Below, one piece after another: positions 1 through 7,909 of a DNA stretch of 64,000 bases. The position numbers were made by a program, and so were the translations under genes. Within the stretch, counting starts at the first letter, position 1, and the number at the start of each line of letters is the position of its first letter. This DNA is from Alcaligenaceae bacterium. GTDB taxonomy: Bacteria > Pseudomonadota > Gammaproteobacteria > Burkholderiales > Burkholderiaceae_B. The DNA lies in NCBI GenBank assembly GCA_947380655.1, contig CANCRX010000006.1, forward strand, positions 10,464-74,463, given 5' to 3'. The notes under the pieces were generated by a model, which saw nothing but the letters and a program-made list of their open reading frames with translations, was not told the origin of the DNA and made no database searches.

Positions 1-1299
1 TACGTCTGGGGGCCGGTCCTGCTCATACTTTTAGTCGGAACAGGACTTTACCTGACGATCAGAATGGGCGCTTTACAGTTTTCAATGCTGCCTTACGCGC
101 TGAAACTCGCTTTTTCAAGAAAACAAGATGATAAATCGCCTGGAGATATTTCGCAGTTTCAGGCCTTGATGACTGCGCTGGCCGCCACAATCGGAACCGG
201 CAATATCGCCGGCGTCGCGACCGCCGTGGTGCTGGGAGGCCCAGGCGCTATCTTCTGGATGTGGGCCTCTGCTTTGGCTGGAATGGCCACCAAGTACGCG
301 GAGGGTCTGCTCGCCATCAAATATCGGTTTAAAGATAAAAACGGAGAGATGTCGGGTGGCCCCATGCATTACATCGAACGCGGCCTGAACATGAAATGGC
401 TGGCGATGAGCTTTGCGTTTTTTGGGATGATTGCGGCGTTAGGGACAGGCTGCTCCGTGCAATCAAACTCAGTGGCGCATGCGTTTAATGACACCTTTGG
501 GGTTCCGAACTGGATAACAGGTTTAATTTTGAGTCTCGTCACGGCATTAGTGGTGCTGGGGGGAATTAAAAAAATTGCCCGGGCAGCAAGCGTAATCGTC
601 CCTGTCATGGCGGTACTCTATATATTGGGTGGCTTAGTCATTATTTTGAGCAATCTCGATAAACTCCTGCCCGCTTTATCACTGATTCTTACCGATGCGT
701 TGACTGGTTCGGCAGTCGCTGGGGGTGCGATCGGCACTGTGATCCGCTATGGAGTAGCGCGCGGCGTTTTTTCAAACGAAGCAGGTCTGGGCACGGCACC
801 TATTGCGGCGGCTGCCGCTAAAACAGACGTTCCTGTCAAACAAGCACTTGTTTCAATGACCGGCACCTTTATTGATACGATTGTGGTGTGCTCCATTACC
901 GGGATCGCACTGGTCATGGGCGGTCTCTACAACCAAGGCACGACTGGCGCGGCATTGACCAGCCAGACCTTTGATGCCCTGTTGCCAGGACCAGGTGGCT
1001 GGATCGTGACCATCGGTCTGATCTTTTTTGCCTATTCGACCATCTTAGGTTGGAGCTTTTACGGCGAGAAATGCGCGCAATACCTGATGGGTGAACGAGC
1101 GGTGTTTCCTTACCGCATGGTTTTTATCGGTTTTGTCATGCTCGGTACGGTCGCTTCGCTTGATTTGGTCTGGGCGGTATCCGATGTATTTAATGGACTG
1201 ATGGCGTTTCCTAATCTGATCGGTATTGTGTTGTTATCAGGTGTGGTGATTAAAGAAACCAAGGAATATCGGCAAGCTTTACTTAAGAAAAAAACCTAA
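1..1299 (+). CDS. Sodium:alanine/glycine symporter, AGCS family (5' end outside window)
   Basis: An inner-membrane secondary transporter that couples sodium entry to uptake of a small neutral amino acid such as alanine or glycine. The reading frame is open from the first base of the window, and the residues before the first in-window Met (VWGPVLLILLVGTGLYLT) are a typical AGCS first membrane segment, so the true start lies upstream. The family signature around ATIGTGNIAGVATAV and the later VFSNEAGLGTAPIAAAAA are intact, with multiple hydrophobic segments through to a short basic C-terminus (KKKT). The exact substrate cannot be read from sequence. It sits upstream of an amino-acid ABC transporter on the same strand but is separated by about 167 bases holding inverted repeats. 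Confidence 0.93.
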   Translation, partial: YVWGPVLLILLVGTGLYLTIRMGALQFSMLPYALKLAFSRKQDDKSPGDISQFQALMTALAATIGTGNIAGVATAVVLGGPGAIFWMWASALAGMATKYAEGLLAIKYRFKDKNGEMSGGPMHYIERGLNMKWLAMSFAFFGMIAALGTGCSVQSNSVAHAFNDTFGVPNWITGLILSLVTALVVLGGIKKIARAASVIVPVMAVLYILGGLVIILSNLDKLLPALSLILTDALTGSAVAGGAIGTVIRYGVARGVFSNEAGLGTAPIAAAAAKTDVPVKQALVSMTGTFIDTIVVCSITGIALVMGGLYNQGTTGAALTSQTFDALLPGPGGWIVTIGLIFFAYSTILGWSFYGEKCAQYLMGERAVFPYRMVFIGFVMLGTVASLDLVWAVSDVFNGLMAFPNLIGIVLLSGVVIKETKEYRQALLKKKT

Positions 1300-1316
1300 C
1301 CTGACACCGTACTGAC

Positions 1317-1340
1317 AATTTTGTTTAGTAAAACAAAATT
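1317..1340. repeat. AT-rich perfect inverted repeat after the AGCS gene
   Basis: Ten-base arms (AATTTTGTTT and AAACAAAATT) flank a four-base centre AGTA. It could be a weak hairpin terminator of the AGCS gene, although the stem has one G-C pair and no clean T run follows. It could also be an operator: a CTGACA at 1312-1317 and CAAAAT at 1334-1339 (16-base spacing) make a possible promoter overlapping it. Confidence 0.5.
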
Positions 1341-1360
1341 AAAGGAATAAATTTTAAAAA

Positions 1361-1413
1361 TCTTCGTAATTTCTCACAGAAAACTAGAGTAAACCCTCGG
1401 GGAATTACGAAGA
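1361..1413. promoter_or_regulatory. 11-bp inverted repeat pair in the livK leader
   Basis: TCTTCGTAATT at 1361-1371 is exactly repeated in inverse at 1403-1413 (AATTACGAAGA), centres 42 bases apart, that is about four helical turns. It lies between the possible promoter and the livK start. It may be a split operator for a looping regulator or the closing stem of a structured leader RNA. The regulator is unknown. Confidence 0.45.
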
Positions 1414-1432
1414 GAAATCGCTAAACTACGGG

Positions 1433-1463
1433 CTCTCAACCGATACAGGTTGATCGAGGAGAG
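1433..1463 (+). promoter_or_regulatory. Possible hairpin over the livK ribosome binding site
   Basis: CTCTCAAC (1433-1440) can pair with GTTGA plus GAG (1449-1458, two-base bulge), or its CTCTC with GAGAG (1459-1463). Either would cover the GAGGAGAG Shine-Dalgarno region just before the livK ATG at 1467. This is inferred from sequence only. Confidence 0.3.
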
Positions 1464-1466
1464 CTC

Positions 1467-2675
1467 ATGAAACTGAAATATAAACTTTTAACGACGGTCG
1501 CTGCTTGCACCCTTGCAACAGCTGGCGCGTTTGCACAAGACACCATCAAAATTGGTGTGATTGGTCCCTTCACTGGTGGTTCGTCCTCAATGGGCGTGAG
1601 CATGCGAGACGGCGTGCGTCTGGCAGCGAAAGAAATCAACGCCTCGGGTGGCGTGCTGGGTAAGAAAATTGAGCTGGTCGAACGTGATGACGAAGCCAAA
1701 AACGAGCGTGGCGTACAAATCGCTCAGGAATTCATCAACAAGACAAAAGTTGATGCAGCCGTTGGCTACATCAACACCGGTGTTGCACTGGCCTCACAAC
1801 GTTTTTTCCAGGAAGCAAAAATTCCTGTGATGAACAACGTTGCCACGGGCAGCCTAGTTACACACCAATTTGATAAAGAACCTGAAAACTATATCTTCCG
1901 TAATGCTGCGGCAGACAATATTCAGGCTCCAATGATTGTCGAAGAAGCCATCACACGTCGTGGTTTCAAGAAAGTTGCGATTCTTGCCGATTCAACCGCT
2001 TACGGTGACTTGGGTCGTAAAGACTTGACCGCGGCCCTGGCTGCCAAAGGCATCACCCCTGTAGCGGATGAGAAATTCAACATCAAAGACGTGGACATGA
2101 CGCCGCAACTGCTCAAGGCAAAAGAAGCCGGCGCAGAAGTCATTCTGACCTACGCAATTGGTCCTGAGCTGGCTCAGATCGCCAACGGTATGGCTAAGCT
2201 TGGCTGGAAAAAGCCAATGATTGGCAGCTGGACACTGTCGATGGCTAACTTTATCGACACCGCCGGTAAGAACGGTAACGGCGCCACCATGCCACAGACA
2301 TTCATTCAGGATGCCAGCACACCAAAGCGCAAAGAGTTTATCGCTGCTTACCTGAAAGAGTTCAAGCCTAAGAAAGACCGTATTGATTCACCTGTATCAG
2401 CTGCTCAGGGTTACGACTCGATCTTCCTGTTGGCTGCTGCGATGAAACAGGCTGGCACTACAGATGGTCCTAAGGTCCGTGAAGCACTCGAAAATCTCAA
2501 CGCCAAAGTTGACGGTATCGTGACGGTGTATGACAAGCCGTTCAGCAAAACAGACCACGATGCGATTACCTCAAACATCCCTGTGATGGGTGAAGTCAAG
2601 GACGGTAAAGTTGGTTACGCTAACCCTGACGATGCAAAAAATGCAGGTCAGGTCCGCATCAAGAAAGCCCAGTAA
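1467..2675 (+). CDS. livK: Branched-chain amino acid ABC transporter, substrate-binding protein
   Basis: Periplasmic binding protein of a HAAT-type ABC importer. Residues 1-24 form a Sec signal peptide (basic MKLKYK, hydrophobic core, AFA cleavage site before QDTIKIG). The mature protein starts with the family hallmark IKIGVIGPFTGGSSSMG and runs to 402 residues, a normal length with the type I two-lobed fold (for example VAILADSTAYGDLGRKDL between lobes). The start has a strong GAGGAGAG ribosome site. It is followed by a terminator and then the permease and ATPase genes, so the binding protein is probably made in excess of the membrane part. Substrate could be leucine/isoleucine/valine or another amino acid or amide; sequence alone does not decide. 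Confidence 0.9.
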   Translation: MKLKYKLLTTVAACTLATAGAFAQDTIKIGVIGPFTGGSSSMGVSMRDGVRLAAKEINASGGVLGKKIELVERDDEAKNERGVQIAQEFINKTKVDAAVGYINTGVALASQRFFQEAKIPVMNNVATGSLVTHQFDKEPENYIFRNAAADNIQAPMIVEEAITRRGFKKVAILADSTAYGDLGRKDLTAALAAKGITPVADEKFNIKDVDMTPQLLKAKEAGAEVILTYAIGPELAQIANGMAKLGWKKPMIGSWTLSMANFIDTAGKNGNGATMPQTFIQDASTPKRKEFIAAYLKEFKPKKDRIDSPVSAAQGYDSIFLLAAAMKQAGTTDGPKVREALENLNAKVDGIVTVYDKPFSKTDHDAITSNIPVMGEVKDGKVGYANPDDAKNAGQVRIKKAQ

Positions 2676-2705
2676 TACGTCGACGGGCATCACACCGCCC
2701 GACAT

Positions 2706-2736
2706 AAACGCCGCGCTGAAATAGCGCGGCGTTTTT
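2706..2736 (+). terminator. Rho-independent terminator between livK and livH
   Basis: ACGCCGCGCT (2708-2717), loop GAAAT, AGCGCGGCGT (2723-2732), then a T run to 2736; the stem can extend by two A-T pairs. It lies 31 bases after the livK stop and 68 before the livH start, so it should attenuate read-through into livHMGF. Confidence 0.88.
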
Positions 2737-2803
2737 AATGTAAAAGGTTGTGAGTCTGTTGTTTCATCGTTTTTTGTCTGACCTTATCCTTGGGGACTTT
2801 CCA

Positions 2804-3682
2804 ATGGAAATCCTGCTCCAACTTATTTATAGCGGCATCTCACTCGGGATGATTTACGCGGTGATCGCGTTTGGCTACCAACTTACCTTCGCCACCTCTG
2901 GCACACTGAACTTTGGTCAGGGTGAGGCATTGATGTTAGGCGCCATGGTTGGCCTAACCCTTGTCGACACACTCGGCTTGAACTATTGGCTAATGATTCC
3001 AATCGTTCTTGTTTTTGGAGCACTGCAAGGCGGCCTGGTCGAACTGATCGGCGTACGCCCTGCCATCAAAATCAAATCCGAATTTGGCTGGATCATGTCC
3101 ACCATTGCTCTGGGTATTATCTTCAAAAACGTCGCGGAAAACCTTTGGGGTCGCGACGACATGAAATTCCCCTCGCCGATCGATGATGACCCGATTAAAT
3201 TTCTCGGTGCAAACGTACTGCCGATGGAAATCGTTGTGGTCGGTGGCGCGTTAGCCATGATGCTTCTGGTTGAATTATTCAACCGTAAAAGCATCTATGG
3301 CAAAGCGGTTGTTGCCACCTCAAATGATCGCGATGCCGCAGGCTTAATGGGTATCAATACTGGCCTGGTCATTACCTTTTCCTACGCCTTGTCCTCACTC
3401 ACTGCTGCCTTTGCGGGCGTATTAGTCGCGCCTCTGACTTTGACTGGCGCGACGATGGGTGCAGCGCTTGGTCTAAAAGCTTTTGCCGTTGCAATTATCG
3501 GTGGTTTATCTAGCGGCATGGGTATTGTCGTAGGTGGACTGATTTTAGGTATTGCAGAAACCACGACAGGCTTTTACATCTCAACTGGTTACAAGGATGT
3601 ACCCGGTCTGATTCTGCTTTTGTTAGTCCTGGCCATTAAGCCATCCGGACTCTTTGGCAAAACCGCGATCAAGAAGGTCTGA
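2804..3682 (+). CDS. livH: Branched-chain amino acid ABC transporter, LivH-type permease
   Basis: First inner-membrane permease subunit of the importer, 292 residues with about eight hydrophobic segments. The ATG at 2804 (MEILLQLIYSGISLG) is preferred over the GTG at 2750 because it has a GGGGA ribosome site at a 7-base spacing and because LivH proteins start this way. Family motifs are present, including GYQLTFATSGTLNFGQGE near the N-terminus and the ATPase-coupling stretch NRDAAGLMGIN-like DRDAAGLMGINTG in the cytoplasmic loop. The next gene starts four bases after its stop, so translation is likely coupled to the LivM-LivG fusion. Confidence 0.93.
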   Translation: MEILLQLIYSGISLGMIYAVIAFGYQLTFATSGTLNFGQGEALMLGAMVGLTLVDTLGLNYWLMIPIVLVFGALQGGLVELIGVRPAIKIKSEFGWIMSTIALGIIFKNVAENLWGRDDMKFPSPIDDDPIKFLGANVLPMEIVVVGGALAMMLLVELFNRKSIYGKAVVATSNDRDAAGLMGINTGLVITFSYALSSLTAAFAGVLVAPLTLTGATMGAALGLKAFAVAIIGGLSSGMGIVVGGLILGIAETTTGFYISTGYKDVPGLILLLLVLAIKPSGLFGKTAIKKV

Positions 3683-3686
3683 TCAC

Positions 3687-5630
3687 ATGAAAATCAAACA
3701 TCTGTTGTTAGTCGCGGCGATTGTCGCGTTATTTGGATTCCCGCTGGTTGTCAGCAATCCTTATTACATACACCTTGTCGAAACAATCCTGATCTATGCC
3801 GTGCTACTGTTCGGTTTGGATATTGTGGTTGGCTACACAGGACAAGTTTCGCTCGGTCATGCAGGTTTGTTTGGCATTGGATCCTATGTGGCGGGTGTCT
3901 TGTTCATGAAGCTCGGCATGCCTTTCTGGATCACCGTTCCAGCGGCGATTACGATCACCGCGATCTTTGGTGGTTTACTCGCGTTGCCAGCCTTGAAGGT
4001 GATTGGTCCTTATCTGGCAATGGTCACCCTCGCCTTCGGGACGATCATCCAGATTCTGATCAATGAGATGAGCTTTCTGACTGAAGGCCCTGTCGGAATC
4101 AAAATTCCCAAGCCAGCATTTTTTGGCCATGTCACCACAGAAGACGAGTATTACTGGATCGTTTGTGTATTGATGCTGCTGAGTTTGCTGGTCGTGCACC
4201 GCATTCTTAAATCGCATCTGGGTCGAGCCTTTGAAGCCCTGCGTGACAGCCCTGTTGCCTGCGATTGTATGGGCGTCTCGGTCTATCGCTATAAAGTATA
4301 TGCGTTCATTATCAGCGCAGGTTTTGCCGGTCTGGCGGGCTGCATGTATGCATATTCTGAGCAATACATTTCGCCTAATACCTATGTGATTGAACTGAGC
4401 GTGCTGTTCTTGCTCGCCGTCATTATGGGTGGTCGTAAATCGCGTATCGGTGCAATACTTGGCTCATTTATTATCGTCATGTTGCCTAAGCTCTTGGACG
4501 ATATTCACTTATTCCGTATCGTTGCCGTCTCGCTAGCCGTATTGTTCATTTTGCTGGCTGCGATCTCATTAAGCAAAAAGCTCACGACCGTTCGCAAAGT
4601 CGCCATTCCACTTGCAGGAATTGTTGGCCTGGCTGCATTTTCATTCTGGCTGGAAAACATCACCGACTGGCGTCTGACGATCTTCGGCTTCATGATCCTG
4701 CTAGTGGTGTATTACCTGCAAGACGGTATTGTCGGTTTTGTCCGTAACTACTATGCCTCGTTAACTGGAAAATCTGCTCAGGCTGCCCGCGATGCAGAGG
4801 CACTGCTTGAGATTAAGCCTACAGACAAGGATGTCATCAGTGCGGCCTCCGACACCTCTAAAGGTGGAACCTTACTCAGCGTCAAATCCATCCTGATGCA
4901 GTTTGGAGGTTTAAAAGCGCTGAATCAGGTTGATTTGACGATCGAGCGCGGCACCATCCATGGTCTGATTGGTCCGAACGGCTCTGGCAAAAGCACCATG
5001 ATGAACGTGCTGACCGGTATTTATGTCCCGACGGCTGGCGACGTGGTGTATGCGAGTAATAGCGTGGTGGGTAAAACCTCCTCAGAGATTGCGCTTTCTG
5101 GCATTGCCCGTACGTTTCAGAACGTTCAGCTCTTTGGCGAAATGACGGCTTTGGAAAATATTCTGGTTGGTTTGCATCACACCTTTGATTCAAACCTACT
5201 TGACGTGGCGCTGCATTTACCACGCTATACCAAGGAAGAATCTGAGGCGCGTGAGCGAGCTTTAGGTTTGCTGCGGTTTGTTGGACTGGAATCGCTGGCT
5301 AACGAAGAAGCCCGAAACTTGCCTTACGGTAAACAACGTGTGCTTGAGATCGCTCGTGCACTCGCGCTTGATCCCAATCTCTTGTTGCTTGATGAACCCG
5401 CTGCAGGACTGACCGCACCTGACATCAAGGATCTGCTGGTCATCATTCAAAAGGTCCGTGAGCACGGCATCACCATTATCCTGATTGAACACCATATGGA
5501 CGTCGTGATGGCGGCCTGCGATATTGTGTCCGTTCTTGATTTCGGCCAAAAAATTGCTGAAGGCAAACCCGCGGAAGTTCAGGCTGATGAAAAAGTCATC
5601 GAAGCCTATCTGGGCGGCGCGACCGCTTAA
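3687..5630 (+). CDS. livMG: Fused LivM permease and LivG ATPase of the branched-chain amino acid transporter
   Basis: One 647-residue polypeptide carries both the second permease and the first ATPase. Residues about 1-290 are LivM-like (SLGHAGLFGIGSYVAGV, LRDSPVACDCMGV coupling helix). About 290-365 adds extra hydrophobic segments and a linker. From about 395 on it is LivG, with Walker A GPNGSGKST at 429-437, the LivG-type signature LPYGKQR at 545-551 and Walker B LLLLDEP ending at D569-E570-P571, then IEHHMD as H-loop. The start is taken as ATG 3687, four bases after livH; an in-frame start 33 bases upstream would lie inside livH. No stop or frameshift separates the domains. The fusion fixes permease and ATPase at one to one and is completed by the separate LivH and LivF. 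Confidence 0.92.
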   Translation: MKIKHLLLVAAIVALFGFPLVVSNPYYIHLVETILIYAVLLFGLDIVVGYTGQVSLGHAGLFGIGSYVAGVLFMKLGMPFWITVPAAITITAIFGGLLALPALKVIGPYLAMVTLAFGTIIQILINEMSFLTEGPVGIKIPKPAFFGHVTTEDEYYWIVCVLMLLSLLVVHRILKSHLGRAFEALRDSPVACDCMGVSVYRYKVYAFIISAGFAGLAGCMYAYSEQYISPNTYVIELSVLFLLAVIMGGRKSRIGAILGSFIIVMLPKLLDDIHLFRIVAVSLAVLFILLAAISLSKKLTTVRKVAIPLAGIVGLAAFSFWLENITDWRLTIFGFMILLVVYYLQDGIVGFVRNYYASLTGKSAQAARDAEALLEIKPTDKDVISAASDTSKGGTLLSVKSILMQFGGLKALNQVDLTIERGTIHGLIGPNGSGKSTMMNVLTGIYVPTAGDVVYASNSVVGKTSSEIALSGIARTFQNVQLFGEMTALENILVGLHHTFDSNLLDVALHLPRYTKEESEARERALGLLRFVGLESLANEEARNLPYGKQRVLEIARALALDPNLLLLDEPAAGLTAPDIKDLLVIIQKVREHGITIILIEHHMDVVMAACDIVSVLDFGQKIAEGKPAEVQADEKVIEAYLGGATA

Positions 5631-5653
5631 ATTCAGAGAAGATCAGGAAAATT

Positions 5654-6376
5654 ATGTTATCGATCAAACATCTCGAAGCCGGATATGGCAAAGTCAAAGT
5701 CCTGCACGGCATCAGCATTGATGTTCCAAAAGGACAAGTTGTGACCTTGATTGGCTCAAACGGTGCGGGTAAAACTACCACCATGCGTGCGGTCACGGGA
5801 ATGATTAAACCGACGGCAGGAGACATCACTCTCGGAACCACAAAAATTGATGGTTTTGACTCCTATAAGATTGCTCGTCTAGGCTTGGCGCACTCACCCG
5901 AAGGTCGTCGCGTATTTTCAACCATGTCTGTCAGCGACAATCTCGTGCTGGGCGCGTTTCCTCGTATGACAGGAAGCCGACCGAAGGGCGATGTCAAAAA
6001 CGATCTGGAGCGTGCGATGGAATTATTTCCTCGCCTCAAGGAGCGCCGCAATCAACTCGCTGGTACGTTATCGGGTGGTGAGCAGCAAATGCTCGCCATG
6101 GCACGCGCAATCATGCTTAATCCGGAAATTATTTTGCTGGATGAGCCCTCCATGGGTCTTGCTCCGATTCTGGTGGATGAAGTGTTCAGAATCATTGCGC
6201 GTCTTAAATCAGAAGGCGTCACGATGCTGCTGGTAGAGCAGTTTGCTGCTGCAGCATTAAACGTTGCGGATTACGGCTACGTGCTTGAAAACGGCCGTAT
6301 CACTGCGCACGGTGCTGCGGACAAACTGATGAATGACCCTGCCGTAAAAGCTGCCTATCTGGGTGGTAGCCACTAA
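5654..6376 (+). CDS. livF: Branched-chain amino acid ABC transporter, LivF ATPase
   Basis: Second cytoplasmic ATPase of the importer, 240 residues, full length for LivF. Walker A is GSNGAGKTT at 34-42, the signature LSGGEQQ at 139-145 and Walker B IILLDEP at 159-165. SPEGRRVF around residues 81-88 is a typical LivF stretch. It starts 23 bases after the LivMG stop behind an AGGA-like site. It is the last gene of the operon; its terminator has been split by the IS element that follows, so the 3' end of the operon message is probably altered in this strain. Confidence 0.94.
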   Translation: MLSIKHLEAGYGKVKVLHGISIDVPKGQVVTLIGSNGAGKTTTMRAVTGMIKPTAGDITLGTTKIDGFDSYKIARLGLAHSPEGRRVFSTMSVSDNLVLGAFPRMTGSRPKGDVKNDLERAMELFPRLKERRNQLAGTLSGGEQQMLAMARAIMLNPEIILLDEPSMGLAPILVDEVFRIIARLKSEGVTMLLVEQFAAAALNVADYGYVLENGRITAHGAADKLMNDPAVKAAYLGGSH

Positions 6377-6399
6377 ACGCTTAACCGTATGGCGGCAAT

Positions 6400-6414
6400 A
6401 AAAAGAGCATCCTG
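6400..6414 (+). terminator. Left half of the livF terminator, split by the IS element
   Basis: AAAAAGAGCATCC at 6400-6412 is the exact reverse complement of 7869-7881. With one copy of the CTG target duplication (6412-6414) removed, the pre-insertion sequence is a 12-bp stem closed by a CTGG loop and followed by nine T. The half on this side can no longer form a local hairpin. Confidence 0.85.
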
Positions 6415-6439
6415 TGAACTGACCCCATAAAGTTGGACA
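6415..6439 (+). repeat. Left terminal inverted repeat of the IS element
   Basis: TGAACTGACCCC followed by ATAAAGTTGGACA; matches the right end in reverse complement without mismatch over 25 bases. Confidence 0.95.
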
Positions 6440-6465
6440 CCCATCCAACCTTTTGGGGTTTTTTC

Positions 6466-6993
6466 ATGAGTAAGTATTCTGAGCAGTTCAAGCTATCGCT
6501 AGTTCAACAATATTTGTCTGGATCCGGTGGCTTAAAGTTTATTGCCCAAGAACATGGCATAGACCATAGCCAGTTTGGTAGATGGGTATCTGCTTATAAA
6601 CAGCATGGCATTTCTGGATTACAAAAGAAACGTGCCATTTACAGCGCTGAGTTCAAATTAACGGTTCTTGAGCATATGCGACTCAATGACTTGTCTCAAG
6701 ATCAAACCGCCGCTTTATTTGATATTCGAAGTCCCGCCCACATCGGCATATGGAAGCGCGGTTATGATCAGCATGGTCCAGAGGCCTTAACTCCCCGACC
6801 TAAAGGTAGACAGCGACGTATGAGTGACTCACTATCGCCCAAGAAAATCAATTCGCCTGTAGATGATGCCTTGCGCAGTCGTGAAGACTTGCTTGCAGAG
6901 GTTAATCAGCTGCGCATGGAGAATGCATACTTAAAAAAGCTGGGAGCCTTAGTTCAAGCAACGCAGCAAGTTCAGCTCAAAAAACAGAAATAG
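6466..6993 (+). CDS. IS3-family transposase OrfA (DNA-binding subunit)
   Basis: Binds the IS ends; 175 residues from ATG 6466. This start is preferred to the upstream TTG at 6433, which lies inside the terminal repeat. Two helix-turn-helix regions can be seen (SEQFKLSLVQQYL and SAEFKLTVLEHMR blocks), followed by a C-terminal leucine zipper, LLAEVNQLRMENAYLKKL, typical of the IS150 group. The last codons contain AAAAAA at 6979-6984. A -1 slip there would join this frame to orfB and give the OrfAB transposase. It overlaps orfB by one base (TAGTG). Confidence 0.92.
   Translation: MSKYSEQFKLSLVQQYLSGSGGLKFIAQEHGIDHSQFGRWVSAYKQHGISGLQKKRAIYSAEFKLTVLEHMRLNDLSQDQTAALFDIRSPAHIGIWKRGYDQHGPEALTPRPKGRQRRMSDSLSPKKINSPVDDALRSREDLLAEVNQLRMENAYLKKLGALVQATQQVQLKKQK
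6979..6984 (+). other. A6 slippery tract for -1 frameshifting between orfA and orfB
   Basis: In the orfA frame the tract reads as two AAA codons, then CAG AAA TAG. A -1 slip enters the orfB frame, which is open here. IS3-family elements commonly make OrfAB this way; the slip itself is inferred. Confidence 0.6.
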
Positions 6994-7838
6994 TGCTTGA
7001 ACTAAGGCATCAGTACCCTGTTGCAGCCCTGCTTAAATTAGCAGGATTAGCGCGTAGTACCTTTTACTATCAACAGAAGGTACGTGATTCAGTCGATAAA
7101 TATCAACAGATCAAAGACTCGATTCGTGAGGTCTTTGATCGCCATAAGGGGCGATATGGCTATCGACGCATCACCGCTACCCTGGTGCAGATGGGCAAGC
7201 GGGTTAATCACAAAACTATTCAACGCTTAATGAGTCAGTTAGGACTCAAATCGCTCGTCAGGCTTAAGAAATACAGGTCTTACAAGGGAGGTGTTGGAAC
7301 TGCAGCCCCAAATATACTGGCCCGCCAGTTCGATGCGCAACAAATCAACCAGAAATGGGTGACTGACGTAACAGAGTTCAACGTTGCGGGTGAAAAGCTT
7401 TATTTATCGCCTGTTTTAGATCTTTATAACGGAGAAATCGTCGCCTTCGAAACCTCAAGGAGGCCAATATTTGAAATGGTGAGTTCAATGCTTAAACAGG
7501 CGATGACTAGGCTCGCCCCACAGGATAAGCCGATCATTCACTCAGATCAGGGCTGGCAATACAAAATGCCTACCTTTAAGAAAATGCTTAAGCAGCAACA
7601 AATCACCCAGAGCATGTCTAGAAAAGGTAATTGTTTGGATAATGCCGCAATGGAAAGCTTCTTCGGTACGCTTAAAAGTGAATACTTTTACTTGAATAAA
7701 TTCAGCAGTTATGAGGAGCTAGAAACGGGGCTGAAGGAGTACATTCACTATTACAACAACGATCGCATCAAGCTAAAACTAAAAGGACTGAGTCCCGTTC
7801 AATACAGGAATCAGTCCATTAGTACACTAGCAACCTAA
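6993..7838 (+). CDS. IS3-family transposase OrfB (DDE integrase domain)
   Basis: Catalytic half of the transposase, 281 residues from a GTG overlapping the orfA stop; it may be used mainly as part of a frameshifted OrfAB. An HTH_21-like region (RHKGRYGYRRI) precedes the rve-type core with all three acidic residues: D in VTDVTEF, D in HSDQGWQY and E in NAAMESFFGTLKSE. No frameshift or internal stop is present. The closest group is IS150, judged from the OrfA zipper and the YYNNDRIKLKLKGLSP C-terminus. Confidence 0.94.
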   Translation: MLELRHQYPVAALLKLAGLARSTFYYQQKVRDSVDKYQQIKDSIREVFDRHKGRYGYRRITATLVQMGKRVNHKTIQRLMSQLGLKSLVRLKKYRSYKGGVGTAAPNILARQFDAQQINQKWVTDVTEFNVAGEKLYLSPVLDLYNGEIVAFETSRRPIFEMVSSMLKQAMTRLAPQDKPIIHSDQGWQYKMPTFKKMLKQQQITQSMSRKGNCLDNAAMESFFGTLKSEYFYLNKFSSYEELETGLKEYIHYYNNDRIKLKLKGLSPVQYRNQSISTLAT

Positions 7839-7840
7839 AC

Positions 7841-7865
7841 TGTCCAACTTTATGGGGTCAGTTCA
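7841..7865 (-). repeat. Right terminal inverted repeat of the IS element
   Basis: TGTCCAACTTTATGGGG followed by TCAGTTCA; perfect 25-base inverse match to 6415-6439. Confidence 0.95.
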
Positions 7866-7885
7866 CTGGGATGCTCTTTTTTTTT
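7866..7885 (+). terminator. Right half of the split livF terminator
   Basis: CTG target duplication (7866-7868), then GGATGCTC and a run of nine T (7877-7885). This is the reverse complement of the left half at 6400-6412. Before insertion the hairpin would have served livF and, on the other strand, possibly the convergent ldcA. Confidence 0.85.
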
Positions 7886-7909
7886 CATCAATGTCTCATC
7901 AATTTCTCA

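Larger units (their letters stand above)
6415..7865 (+). mobile_element. IS3-family insertion sequence, IS150-like, complete (1451 bp)
   Basis: The element is bounded by 25-bp perfect inverted repeats that begin TG and end CA, as in the IS3 family, and is flanked by a 3-bp direct duplication CTG (6412-6414 and 7866-7868). It carries two overlapping genes: orfA with helix-turn-helix and leucine zipper, and orfB with an intact DDE integrase core. Both are undamaged, so the copy may still be active. It sits in the loop of the livF terminator. Confidence 0.93.

Noticed and set aside
2750..2803. Upstream GTG start for livH
   Set aside because: Adds 18 residues unlike LivH; the ATG at 2804 has the better ribosome site.
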